In this document: positions 21,401 to 29,211 of the stretch, one piece after another | How the letters are laid out: every line of letters begins with the position of its first letter | Position numbering within the stretch: the stretch's first letter is position 1 | IMG/VR virus record: IMGVR_UViG_3300012919_001792 | Span: 1-54,678 of that record | Strand: one strand, 5' to 3' | DNA from: a virus | DNA length: 54,678 nt | The notes under the pieces: model-generated | The model's input: only the letters and a program-made list of their open reading frames with translations | Database searches by the model: none | What the model was told of the DNA's origin: nothing | Program-made: the position numbers and the translations under genes

Positions 21401-24400
21401 AGCAATATACTTAGTCCAACTGCTCAGGGTATTAAATGGCTTAATGCTACTGGCAAAGACAGTTTCATAGTTTCAAATCTTAGAGACAACACTCAAGAAA
21501 ACACAATATTACAAATCACTAACATCAGTAATATGGATAATCTTCATACTCATTGGACAAACATTACAGAAAATCAAACTCAGATTCCTGAATATTTTCA
21601 TAGAAGATTAAAAGACAGTTTGCGTGGCAACAATGAAGACCGAGCTACAAAAACTTTCAAAGGTCAATGGGTAAATGGTACATCATACAGCAAAGGCGAA
21701 ATTGTTTCAGTTGATGCACAGATTCCAGCTATAAAAGTTGCAGTGCAAGCCAAAGCGACTACTCATAGATTCTACAACAGAGGTAGTGGAAATGGCTACA
21801 CATTCAATGACAAGCAAGATGATACTGGTTTTATTCTAACACTACAACGTGGCAAGAGCTATATTTTTGATCAAAACAATGGAACAAACACTGCACATGG
21901 AATACTATTCAGCACTGACTTGGATGCAAAACATAGAGGTTTAAACTACTATGAACCTAATGCAAATCTAGTTACAAGTGATGAAGGCGTAATTTATATG
22001 TTGGATACTGTAGCAGTTACAGTTGATGCGTACAACACTGCAATAGGTAATGGTAGTAATACTCAGCACAAATCAGTAGTGTTTACGCCAAATGAAAACA
22101 CACCAAATAGAGTTTGGATTGGTTGTTGGAATCATAGATTAATGGGCAATGAAATATTGATTGTCAATGAAGAAAGAGATGAAACACCAAGTTACTACAT
22201 GAGTTTGATAGATAGCAACAACGGATATTATCCACAGGTTACCAAACGTGCTTGGCGTAGAATTTTCAATACAACCGAAGCTGATGAAGTTGAAGAAACT
22301 ATTTCAATACCGCAACCAAGACTAGTACCAGATTTGAATCTACACCCACTTGACAGAGTAGGTGAAGGCGTTAGACCAAGTAGAAGTTGGTTTCCTTATA
22401 AAAATATTAGCAGACGTGAAGTTGTAAGTCAAGTAAATAATTTGCTAATCAATACAAACTTGGTTGATGCAAAACCAAACTATAAAACACTTCTTGACAA
22501 AACAATTAGCATAGGTGCCAAAGATTATAAAGTAGGAGATTACTTTTTGAATGTTGATTGGTTTGCAGATACCTTTGATAAGTTTGTTATACCAAATAGA
22601 GAAGTAAATGAAATAACTCCTACACTTACAAGTGGCGATGCAGATCAATTGGTTGGACAGTATAATGGTGAATACGTTCTCGCAAAAAATGTTCTCCATG
22701 CAGATGGAATAGTAAGAGATAGCATTTATGAATATGATTTAGTCAATGCCAAATGGACAGCGGTATACAAAGAAAAAGGCACCATACAGTTAGATGATAG
22801 ACTTTGGGACAGTGTAGTTGGGCAAACAGGATTTGATAATCAAGGATTTGATAACAGTGGATTTGACAATGATCCTATACATGAATTTTCAGAAATTTTA
22901 GATGTGCTGAGAACCGGCATCCTAAGTGATGCAGATTACAACAAAGTATGGTTTGCTTCAATTTATGATGCAGTAAAAGAACTGCCAAATATAGATTGGA
23001 TTAAAAAGTCAACTTATATTATTCCAAAATTAAGTAAACAGGTTAATACTACCAAACGTATTGGTTACGATGCTGTTCCTATTATGGAAGATTATCTTAC
23101 ACAAAACAAACCATACACAACTAAATTTACAAGTGGTAGTCCATCTTACTTCCAAGATCAAAAAACAATAATGGATCAAGGTAGTGCAATTATTACTGAA
23201 CATGAACGTAAAATGTTGATCACGGAGAAAATACAAACTCATACAGAAAATGAATTTACAGAAAATCTAGGCGAGACTGCGGTTATTGTAAATACTCCAT
23301 TGCCTTTTGATGATGTAAGCATAGCTAGAACATATGGATCAAACACCTATACAGTTGAACGTAATCCTATTATTACAGCTTGGCAACACACATCAGGCGT
23401 TGTTGTTGATTATGCACATACCACACCAGAAACACAACATCTAAGTGATACACCAAATAGGGTAGAAGTATTAGCACAAGACATAGATCATGTTTACATA
23501 AGAACCTGTGGAATACCAGGAGCCTATGGAGGACCAGGATACAACGTTGCACCAAACAGTGAAACTCTAGTGCTTGATCAACGACCAAGTTATACTGGAG
23601 AAGTTAAATTCAATTGGAAACTACCTAAAGAACCTTGCCAAGCCACAACAACACAGGACAGAGGTGCAGGTCCTATTGCTGTAATGACAAATGGTGTTGC
23701 AATATTCTCACCTAGAGATTACGAACCATACACAACCAACAGCAACTATTATAGAAATGAAATGTACTTACGGCAGTACGAAATGGATCCAAATAACGGA
23801 ACCAGCGTAAGTTCAAAAGGAGATAATGCACCTGACGTGGCTGGCGTATACTATCATTATGATTATGCCGCCGAATATGCCAAGTCTGATAGTCCAACTC
23901 TGCACAGTGGTATAGTTGGTTGGGCATTGGATGGATATCCAATTTATGGTCCATATGGTTTTGCGAACGCAGATGGTTCAGGTGGTATTATTAAAATGAC
24001 ATCTGGTTATACACTGAAAACTGGATCAAGAACAGGACTTAACAATCCAGGTGGCACCTATGACGGAACATACACAGCAGATTATCATTATACAGGCGCT
24101 TCAACTCTAGATCAATACAATGGAAGATTTGCAGTGACACCAGAATATCCAGATGGAGTATATCATTATCATGTAACTCCGGGTGTGTATCCTTATGTAA
24201 TTGGTGATCAGTTTTATGGAGATAAAACTGGCACACACATTTATGACGGTACCACTGTCATACAACCATGGAAACCTTCTGTAATTAAAGACTATGACGC
24301 ACATGATGTTACAGCAGATGGCGGAGCATTTACTACAACTGATGCTAGTTACACCTTTATATACAACGGACAGAGTTTTATAAATCAATATGAAAAACGT

Positions 24401-26305
24401 GGATCAAGTCAATATTTTTCAGATTTCAATGAAGCATTAGATATTCGCGTACAAACAAACCCACAAGGCACAGTCACAGCAGGTGCAACTTATAGTGTAA
24501 ATTCTGAAGAAGCTAATCCAAGAGGAATCACATTCAACAACGACGGAACAAAAATGTTTATAGTTGGCACTTCTGGAGATGATGTAAATGAATACACTCT
24601 TTCAGTGGGATTTGATTTAACTTCTACAGTAACCTTTATAGACAGTTTTGCAGTTACGCAATGTCCAAATCCAACAGCCGTAAAATTTAATGCAGATGGT
24701 ACAAAAATGTTTGTTACTGGTGTAGGCAATAGTAATGTTCATGAGTATGCACTGTCATCTGGATTTGATGTGTCTACTGCAAGTTTTACTCAAACACTTG
24801 TAACCACTGTTGACAATGACAATTTTGGACTTGACTTTAAACCAGATGGTACAAAAATGTACATCACAGGAAATCAAAATGATAAGATATATGAATACAA
24901 TTTATCCAGTGCATTTGATATTTCAACTGCTACATTTAACCAAGATTTTAGCACACAACCGCATGACTTTGAACCATTTGGCATAGAATTCAGCCCTGAT
25001 GGAACAAAAATGTTTATAGTTGGCACAATACATAATGGTGTAGACTTGTATCATTTGTCTACAGGTTTTGATATATCAACTGCAACACACGTTGAATTTT
25101 ATTTCGTAGGTGGTAATCCTAGTGGTATACATATTTCACCTGATGGTTTAAATATGTTTGTTACAGGAAATAACAGTGACTTAGTAAAATCATATGCACT
25201 TTCGGCTCCGTATACATTTACAGGTGGCTATCCTACAGCAGATACTAGAAGCTTTATCTACTTTCAAAATAATGATTTGAATGTTCACAGTAGTGTTGTA
25301 GTAAACAACAACAAAGATACAACCAGCGGATCAACTACTGCTGATGCTAGTGAAATCTCAGTAGTTGATGTAAATAAATTTTATGATCCAAACGCAAAAT
25401 ACGAACAATACTACTATGGTAGTTTAGCAGACAACACACATGCAAAGTTTGGAACACACAGTATGAGATTCACAAACAATACTGACAGCGAATTATATGT
25501 TCCTAGTCTATCTACAATGCAGAATGGAGAAGTGCATTTTTGGATGTATATGGACAGTACTGCCACTGATGCAAGAATACTGACATCTAATCAGTGGGGA
25601 CTACGACGCAGTGCGGCTGGTACAATTGACGTAATAGATTCAGCAGGTGCAACACTAGGAATTGGAGCAACAGGATTAGATGATGGTGCATGGCATCATA
25701 TATCTATAATTTGCGATGGAACAAATCTTTCAATATCCAAGGATCAAAATACACCAGCAACAGCGTCAGTTACACAATTTGCTAATATAAGTGGTATACA
25801 ATTTGGTGCAACAACTAGATTGACTAGTACATACAGTGGAAGTGCCGCAGAGAATGTATGGATTGATCAAATGTGTATCAGAGCTACAGCAACTCATACA
25901 ACTGTAGTAGCGGCCGCTAATCCACCACTAGCTGACACTGGTTTAGTTTTAGAAAACTGGGAAATACCGCCTACAGGTCCATTTGCAGAAGGCGAATTCA
26001 TACAACCAGGTATTGTAACTATTGGAACAGAAAGAATACTTTATAGAGGCATTGACAAAACAAATAACAAATTACTTTTCTGCACACGAGGTGCAGAAGG
26101 AACAAGTGCAATAGCTCATAACAATGGATCAACAGTTATAGATTGTGGTCCTAACAATAAAATACCAGCACATAGACAAATATGGCAGTATGGAAACAGT
26201 TTAGGCTTTGCATACAATGATGTAGGTACTAGTTTAGCAAGTGGCTCTGGTACAAAAGAAGAAACAAAGTTTATTAGAAGTGCGTCACGAGGCGAACTAT
26301 TCTAA
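12419..26305 (+). CDS. Giant modular baseplate wedge/tail-fibre protein (gp7 position) with cupredoxin-like, YHYH, propeller and lectin-like domains
   Basis: One open frame of 4628 residues in the T4 gene 7/8 position. The N-terminus (EYLPQYLNTPVNKKFLQSTL) looks like a baseplate anchor. Modules seen: W-x-T-x-Y-x-x-GD carbohydrate-binding-like motifs at about 448, 2082 and 3084; a G-S-x-Y repeat at about 1471-1525 shared with gp6; three tandem LVIDG repeats at 2122-2224; IVxxINxxGIxNV repeats at about 2385-2600; a cupredoxin-like region at 3115-3235 (ending near CWNHRLMGNE); a YHYH-type domain at 3744-3938 (GYPIYGPYG, VYHYHVT); five DGTKMFxxG propeller-like repeats at 4029-4261; and a concanavalin-like domain at 4301-4491. 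It probably links baseplate to fibres and binds host glycans. Function is inferred from modules. Confidence 0.7.
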   Translation: MAEDYSTKNVKGQLPGNQPGKIRKVEKVKTNEYLPQYLNTPVNKKFLQSTLDAMISKSNLETVDNYVGKIKGGWYDDNKDFLIGTKDTDKRYYNGQPGYVVKDADNSIIDITTVDDFFINQKNVLGYTGPKPNTAIFNYTYSPPIDYDMFVNFTNYYWVKDDLPCINVKPSAPFDPDTMVGQTRFSLATSDLGTIDFLNGFKIKFAPNATQNFTGDNTTTAFTTTVNQSVYPLNIIIVNGTRQTTGFTYTGTTLTFSSAPATDAVIEVLHFNMSDINYYANTYIVNNVGRSIELLQLEDEQGRTILSRKMLYSPHQPSGFDMDPHDSHPYDYTQVENRLQDYVLMEPGSLDQNAWSRKNQWYHYNAIVSACTITGTELTSIANDETRARRPILQFEKDIILYNYGKQPGSGTEKFPLHKFNVDFVTKRFTGTDIIGQANYNLLQNVLAWSASTQYNIGDIVKKTVGTSSWYFEAKVPNIGQDPLDADLVVDTVNWQRVYDSGIQNGDRIIFIGTGNTTYDNKIFEVSGAGSSISLTQKLNPALNDKIHTIQGPNFPNNYNGADIVWHDDQWNFPQQKLSKGQAPLFDLYDENQAEIDTTYSNSDFEGSTLMNYVINSATTVDNELGFKAQYKTDAGSSELVFEHPLQSKRYNYDLNSTPKEIRGIYHYAKRTDSTTDAKLLYGPHRRQFNLNRTIYASETAIAPTSGVVTIPVGSDHIKKESSIWYFEYSSQGHWVVREQHQDNPIYIEQIPTRNPDIYMYAGQTATINKDYISTETDLSFVKELDGVTAAPGVTVTDNGDTLSVAIASSGYDPVFLYKATGAGSGASGKIYVVPEDTGYAGNLNSVIHHIHTVTKNGTRVENYTLGATTTTLTGLTKGDVIELRYLPTGDKQSTSQWSTGVHFKNNPLGQDLGQHTHADLRDHFSNKMTSLPGQYASSIGVSDYYLSSKDHQYGGTILSSSYNALPFYIKDDSKNVITHIRSMMNDYDRFKKQLVNKAQQVHNTNNFTTTRELFNETMRQLNIGKDSSFKYATSGMCHWSNATTETFTISDTTQVFTLANSESNDKIHTKSNDHVYVYLKDYDSTETRYIQKLLVRGKDYTLNGNQLTLDTSANLNNNVPAVLTVDHYSRWTNSFVPWTVSKLYFKPEIRPNRIGTTLLCHDGAQHTVDTTDNLHEPDKNLFHLETAILTELENRVYNGFAHTKNWFNSTEFYPRIEAIKEKYGAGDREHWVKGYRAVFDYWIESNNKAYPSLANTGVANFSNQTDANGVTLPGTQAEVLKYLTGTETPHTTPWEMLGYFEKPFFWDTYYDWRSTANGGSDAKRTQLLNDLKLGRKQNPAAPRPNGFKLYSVKIDIGSVVNDAGALVDIVTAGIVSAGDVTKDFVIGDGTSAEDEFKKSSAYNFAIVEAGLRNAPLTYWLEFDNPSAFDTISAGVDVAFINVMTRRIPTITDPVYGSMIANGTIDTISVTNQGSSYSSSPTVTITGDGSGATAEAIVVNNKIVDIKITAGGYGYTNAGVTITDTTGYFAEATVNLKYNQMYKTTGFQAMAWLYNTYNKTGIDLHARNQKTTSQPIINIEGYTSKNLIKVRTLGNSAKAPFVLQDNDLSIVLQKSATKVKFNFSAVKIKKVSAGYEVDGFEIDNKYFNYIQSLQGGTKTITQSGQSVTIYSNYDAQQDASEVAYGTTYNDLTELSNFLAGRTEYMKTKGLQTFEYDAVIREMLEWASSAAINDVHFAFGKKELLFKDSLDRFVDSVYTTNNTVLVEDRTETLLTRECGLSNLKATRNDEGAKIFTNDSSAMLRMTVHFVQYEHVLVLENKTLFNDDVHRPDIAMSFDTYKLEGRRTTSWTGAPTTDGYIVERGGIRNNFESSVREVEDDYFVIDSNAVNTEKRKIAQTSIGYNKPSWADTLPISEDNSFDYYRASIQTKGSKENLKALARHQEVVDPTTDSFEIDEQWLFKTSDFAANNRNYIEMEFNENLVKVNPQGVKIASDGNADSLLDDIITIQKNDKRLITPLATTNQFSLGNDYYHQDESTFSEFDSWLKNAGYPLTSEIDEQALTINDIPALYDSTKDYATILAWDDTTSYKQGDKVRYQDKVYQASVASTGFQTTTNPITWNGTVNNPVILPGNSLVIDGNTVNLVNTVTTTTLNNIVIDSVANPVVNGGDTLVIDGTSITFVKSSTTTSYPDFAVAGSTVNPTIVGSATKTLIIAGVTVSFDETEATTVNRDWTYCVGDQMTSASVSSVTAADRITAWTNLRASLQSVYGNATTRTKLDTYLNSSEAGFDTSVLVTEHGATSNATLQGHILTFLTQDVTIINEKAGTSYVTADVLNGSTPVNASDETTTQTAFNLSTYTDDIHNWLTNSANDSTVIAGGIIVMSEAGTQYKTYSASEIVSRITAASITNVTASLVSNQLTLTRGGRTASDKDLTIGAGTANAEVDNAGTTFPASGSITHTGTDTTTTSNTAQLTNADIVDQINTVGISNIGVVLNGNQIRLTKSPTSLSPTLTLDGTAISDLGGGFTIGIIPSTSTTSSASASLSVGLVAQKINDAGLTNVTAAVVNNRIVITSLNNSGIIANTQAALDLGINTNILGVTRNATTSTGVNTFNSSNWTEIDEPLLEYIWVADDNELGYTTIDSITAKFNGWNVFKVMDFDMYASKICAATTTGEGNDAEVQCNKAHNLQKGDIVLLLNTDCKPAIDGFHTVSGTDTASTAKFFINEYIDQDASFAKVLVLRPVRFSTDNQRNSALSSSSYNFAQLDRIWVDGTKDTGFKVYTKDDTATWTILRSQGDYHVSPTTIQSSKLHNNVTTIANAEAYDPFKGIVPGIADLEIDYRSINDPAIYTASTDTTAQVNQQQAWGSDHVGEVWWDTKKAIYIDYEQSTTEYRTQNWGKLFKGGQIDVYEWTKSDVAPDQYATSVEGGKVINGVELTGEALKIVDSFGNDIYYYTEVDEYDSTIGSNVTYYYFWVKNKTSIPLGTKRISSVLNIASNILSPTAQGIKWLNATGKDSFIVSNLRDNTQENTILQITNISNMDNLHTHWTNITENQTQIPEYFHRRLKDSLRGNNEDRATKTFKGQWVNGTSYSKGEIVSVDAQIPAIKVAVQAKATTHRFYNRGSGNGYTFNDKQDDTGFILTLQRGKSYIFDQNNGTNTAHGILFSTDLDAKHRGLNYYEPNANLVTSDEGVIYMLDTVAVTVDAYNTAIGNGSNTQHKSVVFTPNENTPNRVWIGCWNHRLMGNEILIVNEERDETPSYYMSLIDSNNGYYPQVTKRAWRRIFNTTEADEVEETISIPQPRLVPDLNLHPLDRVGEGVRPSRSWFPYKNISRREVVSQVNNLLINTNLVDAKPNYKTLLDKTISIGAKDYKVGDYFLNVDWFADTFDKFVIPNREVNEITPTLTSGDADQLVGQYNGEYVLAKNVLHADGIVRDSIYEYDLVNAKWTAVYKEKGTIQLDDRLWDSVVGQTGFDNQGFDNSGFDNDPIHEFSEILDVLRTGILSDADYNKVWFASIYDAVKELPNIDWIKKSTYIIPKLSKQVNTTKRIGYDAVPIMEDYLTQNKPYTTKFTSGSPSYFQDQKTIMDQGSAIITEHERKMLITEKIQTHTENEFTENLGETAVIVNTPLPFDDVSIARTYGSNTYTVERNPIITAWQHTSGVVVDYAHTTPETQHLSDTPNRVEVLAQDIDHVYIRTCGIPGAYGGPGYNVAPNSETLVLDQRPSYTGEVKFNWKLPKEPCQATTTQDRGAGPIAVMTNGVAIFSPRDYEPYTTNSNYYRNEMYLRQYEMDPNNGTSVSSKGDNAPDVAGVYYHYDYAAEYAKSDSPTLHSGIVGWALDGYPIYGPYGFANADGSGGIIKMTSGYTLKTGSRTGLNNPGGTYDGTYTADYHYTGASTLDQYNGRFAVTPEYPDGVYHYHVTPGVYPYVIGDQFYGDKTGTHIYDGTTVIQPWKPSVIKDYDAHDVTADGGAFTTTDASYTFIYNGQSFINQYEKRGSSQYFSDFNEALDIRVQTNPQGTVTAGATYSVNSEEANPRGITFNNDGTKMFIVGTSGDDVNEYTLSVGFDLTSTVTFIDSFAVTQCPNPTAVKFNADGTKMFVTGVGNSNVHEYALSSGFDVSTASFTQTLVTTVDNDNFGLDFKPDGTKMYITGNQNDKIYEYNLSSAFDISTATFNQDFSTQPHDFEPFGIEFSPDGTKMFIVGTIHNGVDLYHLSTGFDISTATHVEFYFVGGNPSGIHISPDGLNMFVTGNNSDLVKSYALSAPYTFTGGYPTADTRSFIYFQNNDLNVHSSVVVNNNKDTTSGSTTADASEISVVDVNKFYDPNAKYEQYYYGSLADNTHAKFGTHSMRFTNNTDSELYVPSLSTMQNGEVHFWMYMDSTATDARILTSNQWGLRRSAAGTIDVIDSAGATLGIGATGLDDGAWHHISIICDGTNLSISKDQNTPATASVTQFANISGIQFGATTRLTSTYSGSAAENVWIDQMCIRATATHTTVVAAANPPLADTGLVLENWEIPPTGPFAEGEFIQPGIVTIGTERILYRGIDKTNNKLLFCTRGAEGTSAIAHNNGSTVIDCGPNNKIPAHRQIWQYGNSLGFAYNDVGTSLASGSGTKEETKFIRSASRGELF

Positions 26306-26320
26306 GGCTAAATACAATTA
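26306..26320 (+). promoter_or_regulatory. Probable late promoter (CTAAATA type) before fibre genes
   Basis: GGCTAAATACAATTA, identical over 15 bases to the element at 2030-2044. It begins one base after the stop of the giant gene and 18 bases separate it from the next ATG, which is preceded by AGGTG/TAGGA. Confidence 0.68.
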
Positions 26321-26337
26321 CGAATAGGTGTTAGGAA

Positions 26338-26931
26338 ATGTTTAAAGATAAAACAACAATAGAAATTGATGGGCATGTTTTAATTAAAGATCCTGATACA
26401 GATGAAATTCTGTTGGATCAACACAATGCCATCAATTTTGAGAATATGAGTCTAGCTTTGGTTAGATTGCTGGCGAATCAGCAAACTGCAAGCAATCATG
26501 ATTTTATTAATAAAATGCACTTCGGCAACGGAGGAAGCAGTGTAGATGGATCAGGTACTGTCACTTACCTATCACCTAACACCAACAGTGCAACTGGCGT
26601 TCTACACAATAAAACATTTGAAAAAATCGTAGACCCAAATGATGCAGGTGTTGATACTACTACAACTAACACTATGACAACAAGCCACACAGCTACAGAA
26701 CTATTCAGTGATTTGGTTGTGACATGTACACTAAACTACACAGAACCAGCTGGACAGGATACGCTAGATAATTCATCAAATCAAAATGGATCATTTATTT
26801 TTGATGAACTAGGATTGTATACAGCCACTGGTAATTTGTTAACACACATCATATTCCACCCTATTCAAAAATCGGCCAACAGGCAGATCCAAGTTATCTA
26901 TACTGTTAGAGTCAGAGCAGGAGCATTTTAA
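26338..26931 (+). CDS. Virion structural protein, probable tail fibre/baseplate attachment
   Basis: A 197-residue acidic protein of beta-rich composition with no signal peptide. It begins with a strand-rich repeat (TTIEIDGHVLIKDPDTDEIL), then NAINFENMSLALVRLLANQ and the motif MHFGNGG, and ends in a hydrophobic beta region with FIFDELGLYTATGNLL and YTVRVRAGAF. I have seen proteins of this outline in the tail-fibre regions of marine T4-like phages but cannot name a T4 counterpart. It follows its own late-promoter candidate and is coupled by TAATG to the fibre gene after it, which supports a structural role at the fibre base. Function not established. Confidence 0.6.
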   Translation: MFKDKTTIEIDGHVLIKDPDTDEILLDQHNAINFENMSLALVRLLANQQTASNHDFINKMHFGNGGSSVDGSGTVTYLSPNTNSATGVLHNKTFEKIVDPNDAGVDTTTTNTMTTSHTATELFSDLVVTCTLNYTEPAGQDTLDNSSNQNGSFIFDELGLYTATGNLLTHIIFHPIQKSANRQIQVIYTVRVRAGAF

Positions 26932-28013
26932 TGGCATACAGCATTAACTATAATGATACCAGCTTAGAACCTACTCCGATTACGGTCGCAGACGCTACAG
27001 TAAACACGGAAACTAGTATTAAGTTGGTCGGAAAAAACTACACCAATTATGGTGAAGTATTCAATGAAAATTTTTTACGCTTACTAGAAAATTTTGCTAG
27101 TGAAACAGATGGTGATTCACCTGGAGCACCCGCAGGTGCAGTTAGAGGACAGTTATGGTATGACAGTACTGCTCATGCTGTAAAGTTCTATGACAACGCA
27201 CAATGGTATCCAATGGCTACGTTGAAAACTGGTACAGCATTACCAGTTGATGCATCAGAACCACATCAAGCAGGCGATTTATTTTTTCATACCAGCGAAG
27301 AACAACTTTATGTAAGTCAAGGTAGCAGTTGGTTGCCTATTTCCACTGGAGGTGCAACAAGTGTTAAAACCAGAACACGTTATGACACTGGCGGAACAAC
27401 TCACAAAACACTAGAATTTGTTGTGAACAGTGTAATTGTTGCTATTGTTGTCATGGATACCACAGCTTGGAACCCAATGGCGGCAGGTGCAAATACAGAA
27501 TATTTAGAAGATGGTGCTACACTTTTAAACACACAGTTTCCAACTTTACAAGCTGGTATTAACATGAACACAACCACGCAATACAAATTCCGTGGTATTG
27601 CAACAACGGCTGAATACGCCGACGTTGCTGAAAGATATCATGCGGACAAACCATATGATGCAGGTACGGTAGTCAAAATTGGTGGAGAGCATGAAATTAC
27701 AGAAACAGACGTAGCACTAGATTCAGAAGTTTTTGGTATTATATCAACACACCCAGGTGTAGAACTTAATGCTGGTGCTGGACCCGACGAAACACATCCA
27801 TTTGTTGCTATTGCAGGGCGAGTGCCTGTTAAAGTAATTGGACCAGTGCGTAAAGGTCAAAGATTAGTCACATCTGAAGAAAATGGTGTTGCTAGAGCAC
27901 CTCAAGATCATGAGGGTGAAGCAGACGATTGGTATAGAGTAGTTGGCCGTGCATTGGAAAACAAAGACACTGAAAGTGTTGGAATGGTAGAAGTAGTAGT
28001 CGGGAGAATGTAG
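26931..28013 (+). CDS. Tail fibre protein with C-terminal YADVAERY domain
   Basis: A 360-residue fibre-like protein. The N-terminal 95 residues (ITVADATVNTETSIKLVGKN, then VFNENFLRLLENFA and RGQLWYDST) resemble the attachment part shared by many marine T4-like phage fibres. The C-terminal 150 residues start at TTAEYADVAERYHADKPYDA, then GTVVKIGGEHEITETD, FGIISTHPG, GRVPVKVIGPVRKGQRLVTS and end VGMVEVVVGRM. This is a widespread fibre-end domain, in some annotations linked to self-cleaving or chaperone-like tips; I see no obvious cleavage dyad. The middle (about 150-220) is beta-rich and may be a receptor-facing or trimerisation region. Coupled to the neighbour by TAATG. Target receptor unknown. 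Confidence 0.78.
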   Translation: MAYSINYNDTSLEPTPITVADATVNTETSIKLVGKNYTNYGEVFNENFLRLLENFASETDGDSPGAPAGAVRGQLWYDSTAHAVKFYDNAQWYPMATLKTGTALPVDASEPHQAGDLFFHTSEEQLYVSQGSSWLPISTGGATSVKTRTRYDTGGTTHKTLEFVVNSVIVAIVVMDTTAWNPMAAGANTEYLEDGATLLNTQFPTLQAGINMNTTTQYKFRGIATTAEYADVAERYHADKPYDAGTVVKIGGEHEITETDVALDSEVFGIISTHPGVELNAGAGPDETHPFVAIAGRVPVKVIGPVRKGQRLVTSEENGVARAPQDHEGEADDWYRVVGRALENKDTESVGMVEVVVGRM

Positions 28014-29150
28014 GTGGCAATAGCCTCTGGAAATAATATTTCAGCAACAGATTTTAACACAGTCGTAGTTGCAGTTAACAAATACTGGGGTGATAATTAT
28101 CCTAGCTCAGCTGTTACTGACTCTGATAAAACCAATGCCAAATACGGTTGGGGACAAACTCACGCTCTCGAGCTTACAGGAAGTGATGACCGAGTTACTG
28201 CAAATGATCTTGTTGAAGCAAAGCATATCAATCAGCTGATTGCTAGAGCAAATGCAACAGGTTTACACCTAGGCCTAGGCACAAGTTTAAGTTATAAAAT
28301 TATAGGAAATACCGTTACACCCGCAGATGCTAATGCAGTCAATACAAGATTTAGTGCGGCCACAATTGACGCTTTAAATGATACTAGAAGCACAGCAATA
28401 CTAGGACAACACACAGTTGGTAGCGGAAACACAACTTCATCAACACTTGGAACAATATCACGAACCAGCACATGGGCAGAAATTCTAGTATCTGAACAAA
28501 CTATATCTTTTACAAACTATGCACACGCTAGATATTTTTTTAATAGTGGTGGTGGTATTAGTCTTGTTTGGGATATCACAGGTGGTTCTGGCACAGAAAC
28601 TGCAAACTGGGACGCTAACCTGGCAGGAATGGGTACAATTATATTTTTAGCAGATGATGTAGTCAACAGTGGTACTGGCGGATATAGCACGCCTAATGTT
28701 GGCTTTTATGGTCTAACTACAAGTTATCAATTAATGTACAGTTATAGTTTTGGTGATGGTGTAGGATCTGGTTATATGAGTTCAGCTTACTTTAGCGGTG
28801 GTGACGTCAATGCATATCTAGGCGGTGGAGCATATCAACGTGGTGGATATTTAAAAGCCGCGGCTAGCGGTTCATATGCTGGAACATACGCTATCAATAG
28901 AATCTCAGTATACGGCAAGTATAGTAACAATGGAGAAGTAATACATCTCAAATGCTATTTGCAAACACCAGATGATGCAACACCAATCAACGGAACACTT
29001 TCACAAACACTAGGATACATTTCACCAAATAATCAAGTAGGTAGTGGTGGAACTGGTGCGGCGGCGGCCAGCACTACATTTTCTATCAACAGCTATAAAC
29101 CTACAGGCCACGTATTCACTAATGATTTTAGTAGTGGCGATGACAGATAA
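28014..29150 (+). CDS. Virion structural/tail fibre-associated protein, GTG start
   Basis: A 378-residue protein. The start is GTG, directly after the TAG of the fibre gene; GGGAGA at 28002-28007 with a six-base gap decides it. Residues about 8-90 (ISATDFNTVVVAVNKYWGDN, YGWGQTHALELTG, VTANDLVEAKHINQLIARAN) match an N-terminal segment I associate with cyanophage and pelagiphage structural proteins. The rest is glycine/serine/tyrosine-rich and beta-stranded (GDVNAYLGGGAYQRGGYLKA, then STTFSINSYKPTGHVFTNDF), typical of a fibre or adhesin. Last gene of the late structural block; 5 bases after its stop the early promoter begins. No enzymatic motif seen. Confidence 0.6.
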   Translation: MAIASGNNISATDFNTVVVAVNKYWGDNYPSSAVTDSDKTNAKYGWGQTHALELTGSDDRVTANDLVEAKHINQLIARANATGLHLGLGTSLSYKIIGNTVTPADANAVNTRFSAATIDALNDTRSTAILGQHTVGSGNTTSSTLGTISRTSTWAEILVSEQTISFTNYAHARYFFNSGGGISLVWDITGGSGTETANWDANLAGMGTIIFLADDVVNSGTGGYSTPNVGFYGLTTSYQLMYSYSFGDGVGSGYMSSAYFSGGDVNAYLGGGAYQRGGYLKAAASGSYAGTYAINRISVYGKYSNNGEVIHLKCYLQTPDDATPINGTLSQTLGYISPNNQVGSGGTGAAAASTTFSINSYKPTGHVFTNDFSSGDDR

Positions 29151-29155
29151 TCTAC

Positions 29156-29184
29156 TTGACAACAGAGATATATAAGTATATAAT
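29156..29184 (+). promoter_or_regulatory. Consensus sigma70 promoter opening the accessory island
   Basis: TTGACA (29156-29161), a 17-base spacer and TATAAT (29179-29184), a perfect consensus. The transcript would start near 29191, shortly before AAGGAGA (29200-29206) and the ATG at 29212. It follows the late structural block directly, so it marks a switch from late to early-type expression. Confidence 0.88.
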
Positions 29185-29211
29185 GAACATGCAAACTCCA
29201 AGGAGAAAGCT

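Noticed and set aside
12419-26305. Calling the giant gene T4 gene 7 or 8 outright.
   Set aside because: Only the position fits; I see no residue pattern specific to T4 gp7 or gp8 and the length is several times greater.
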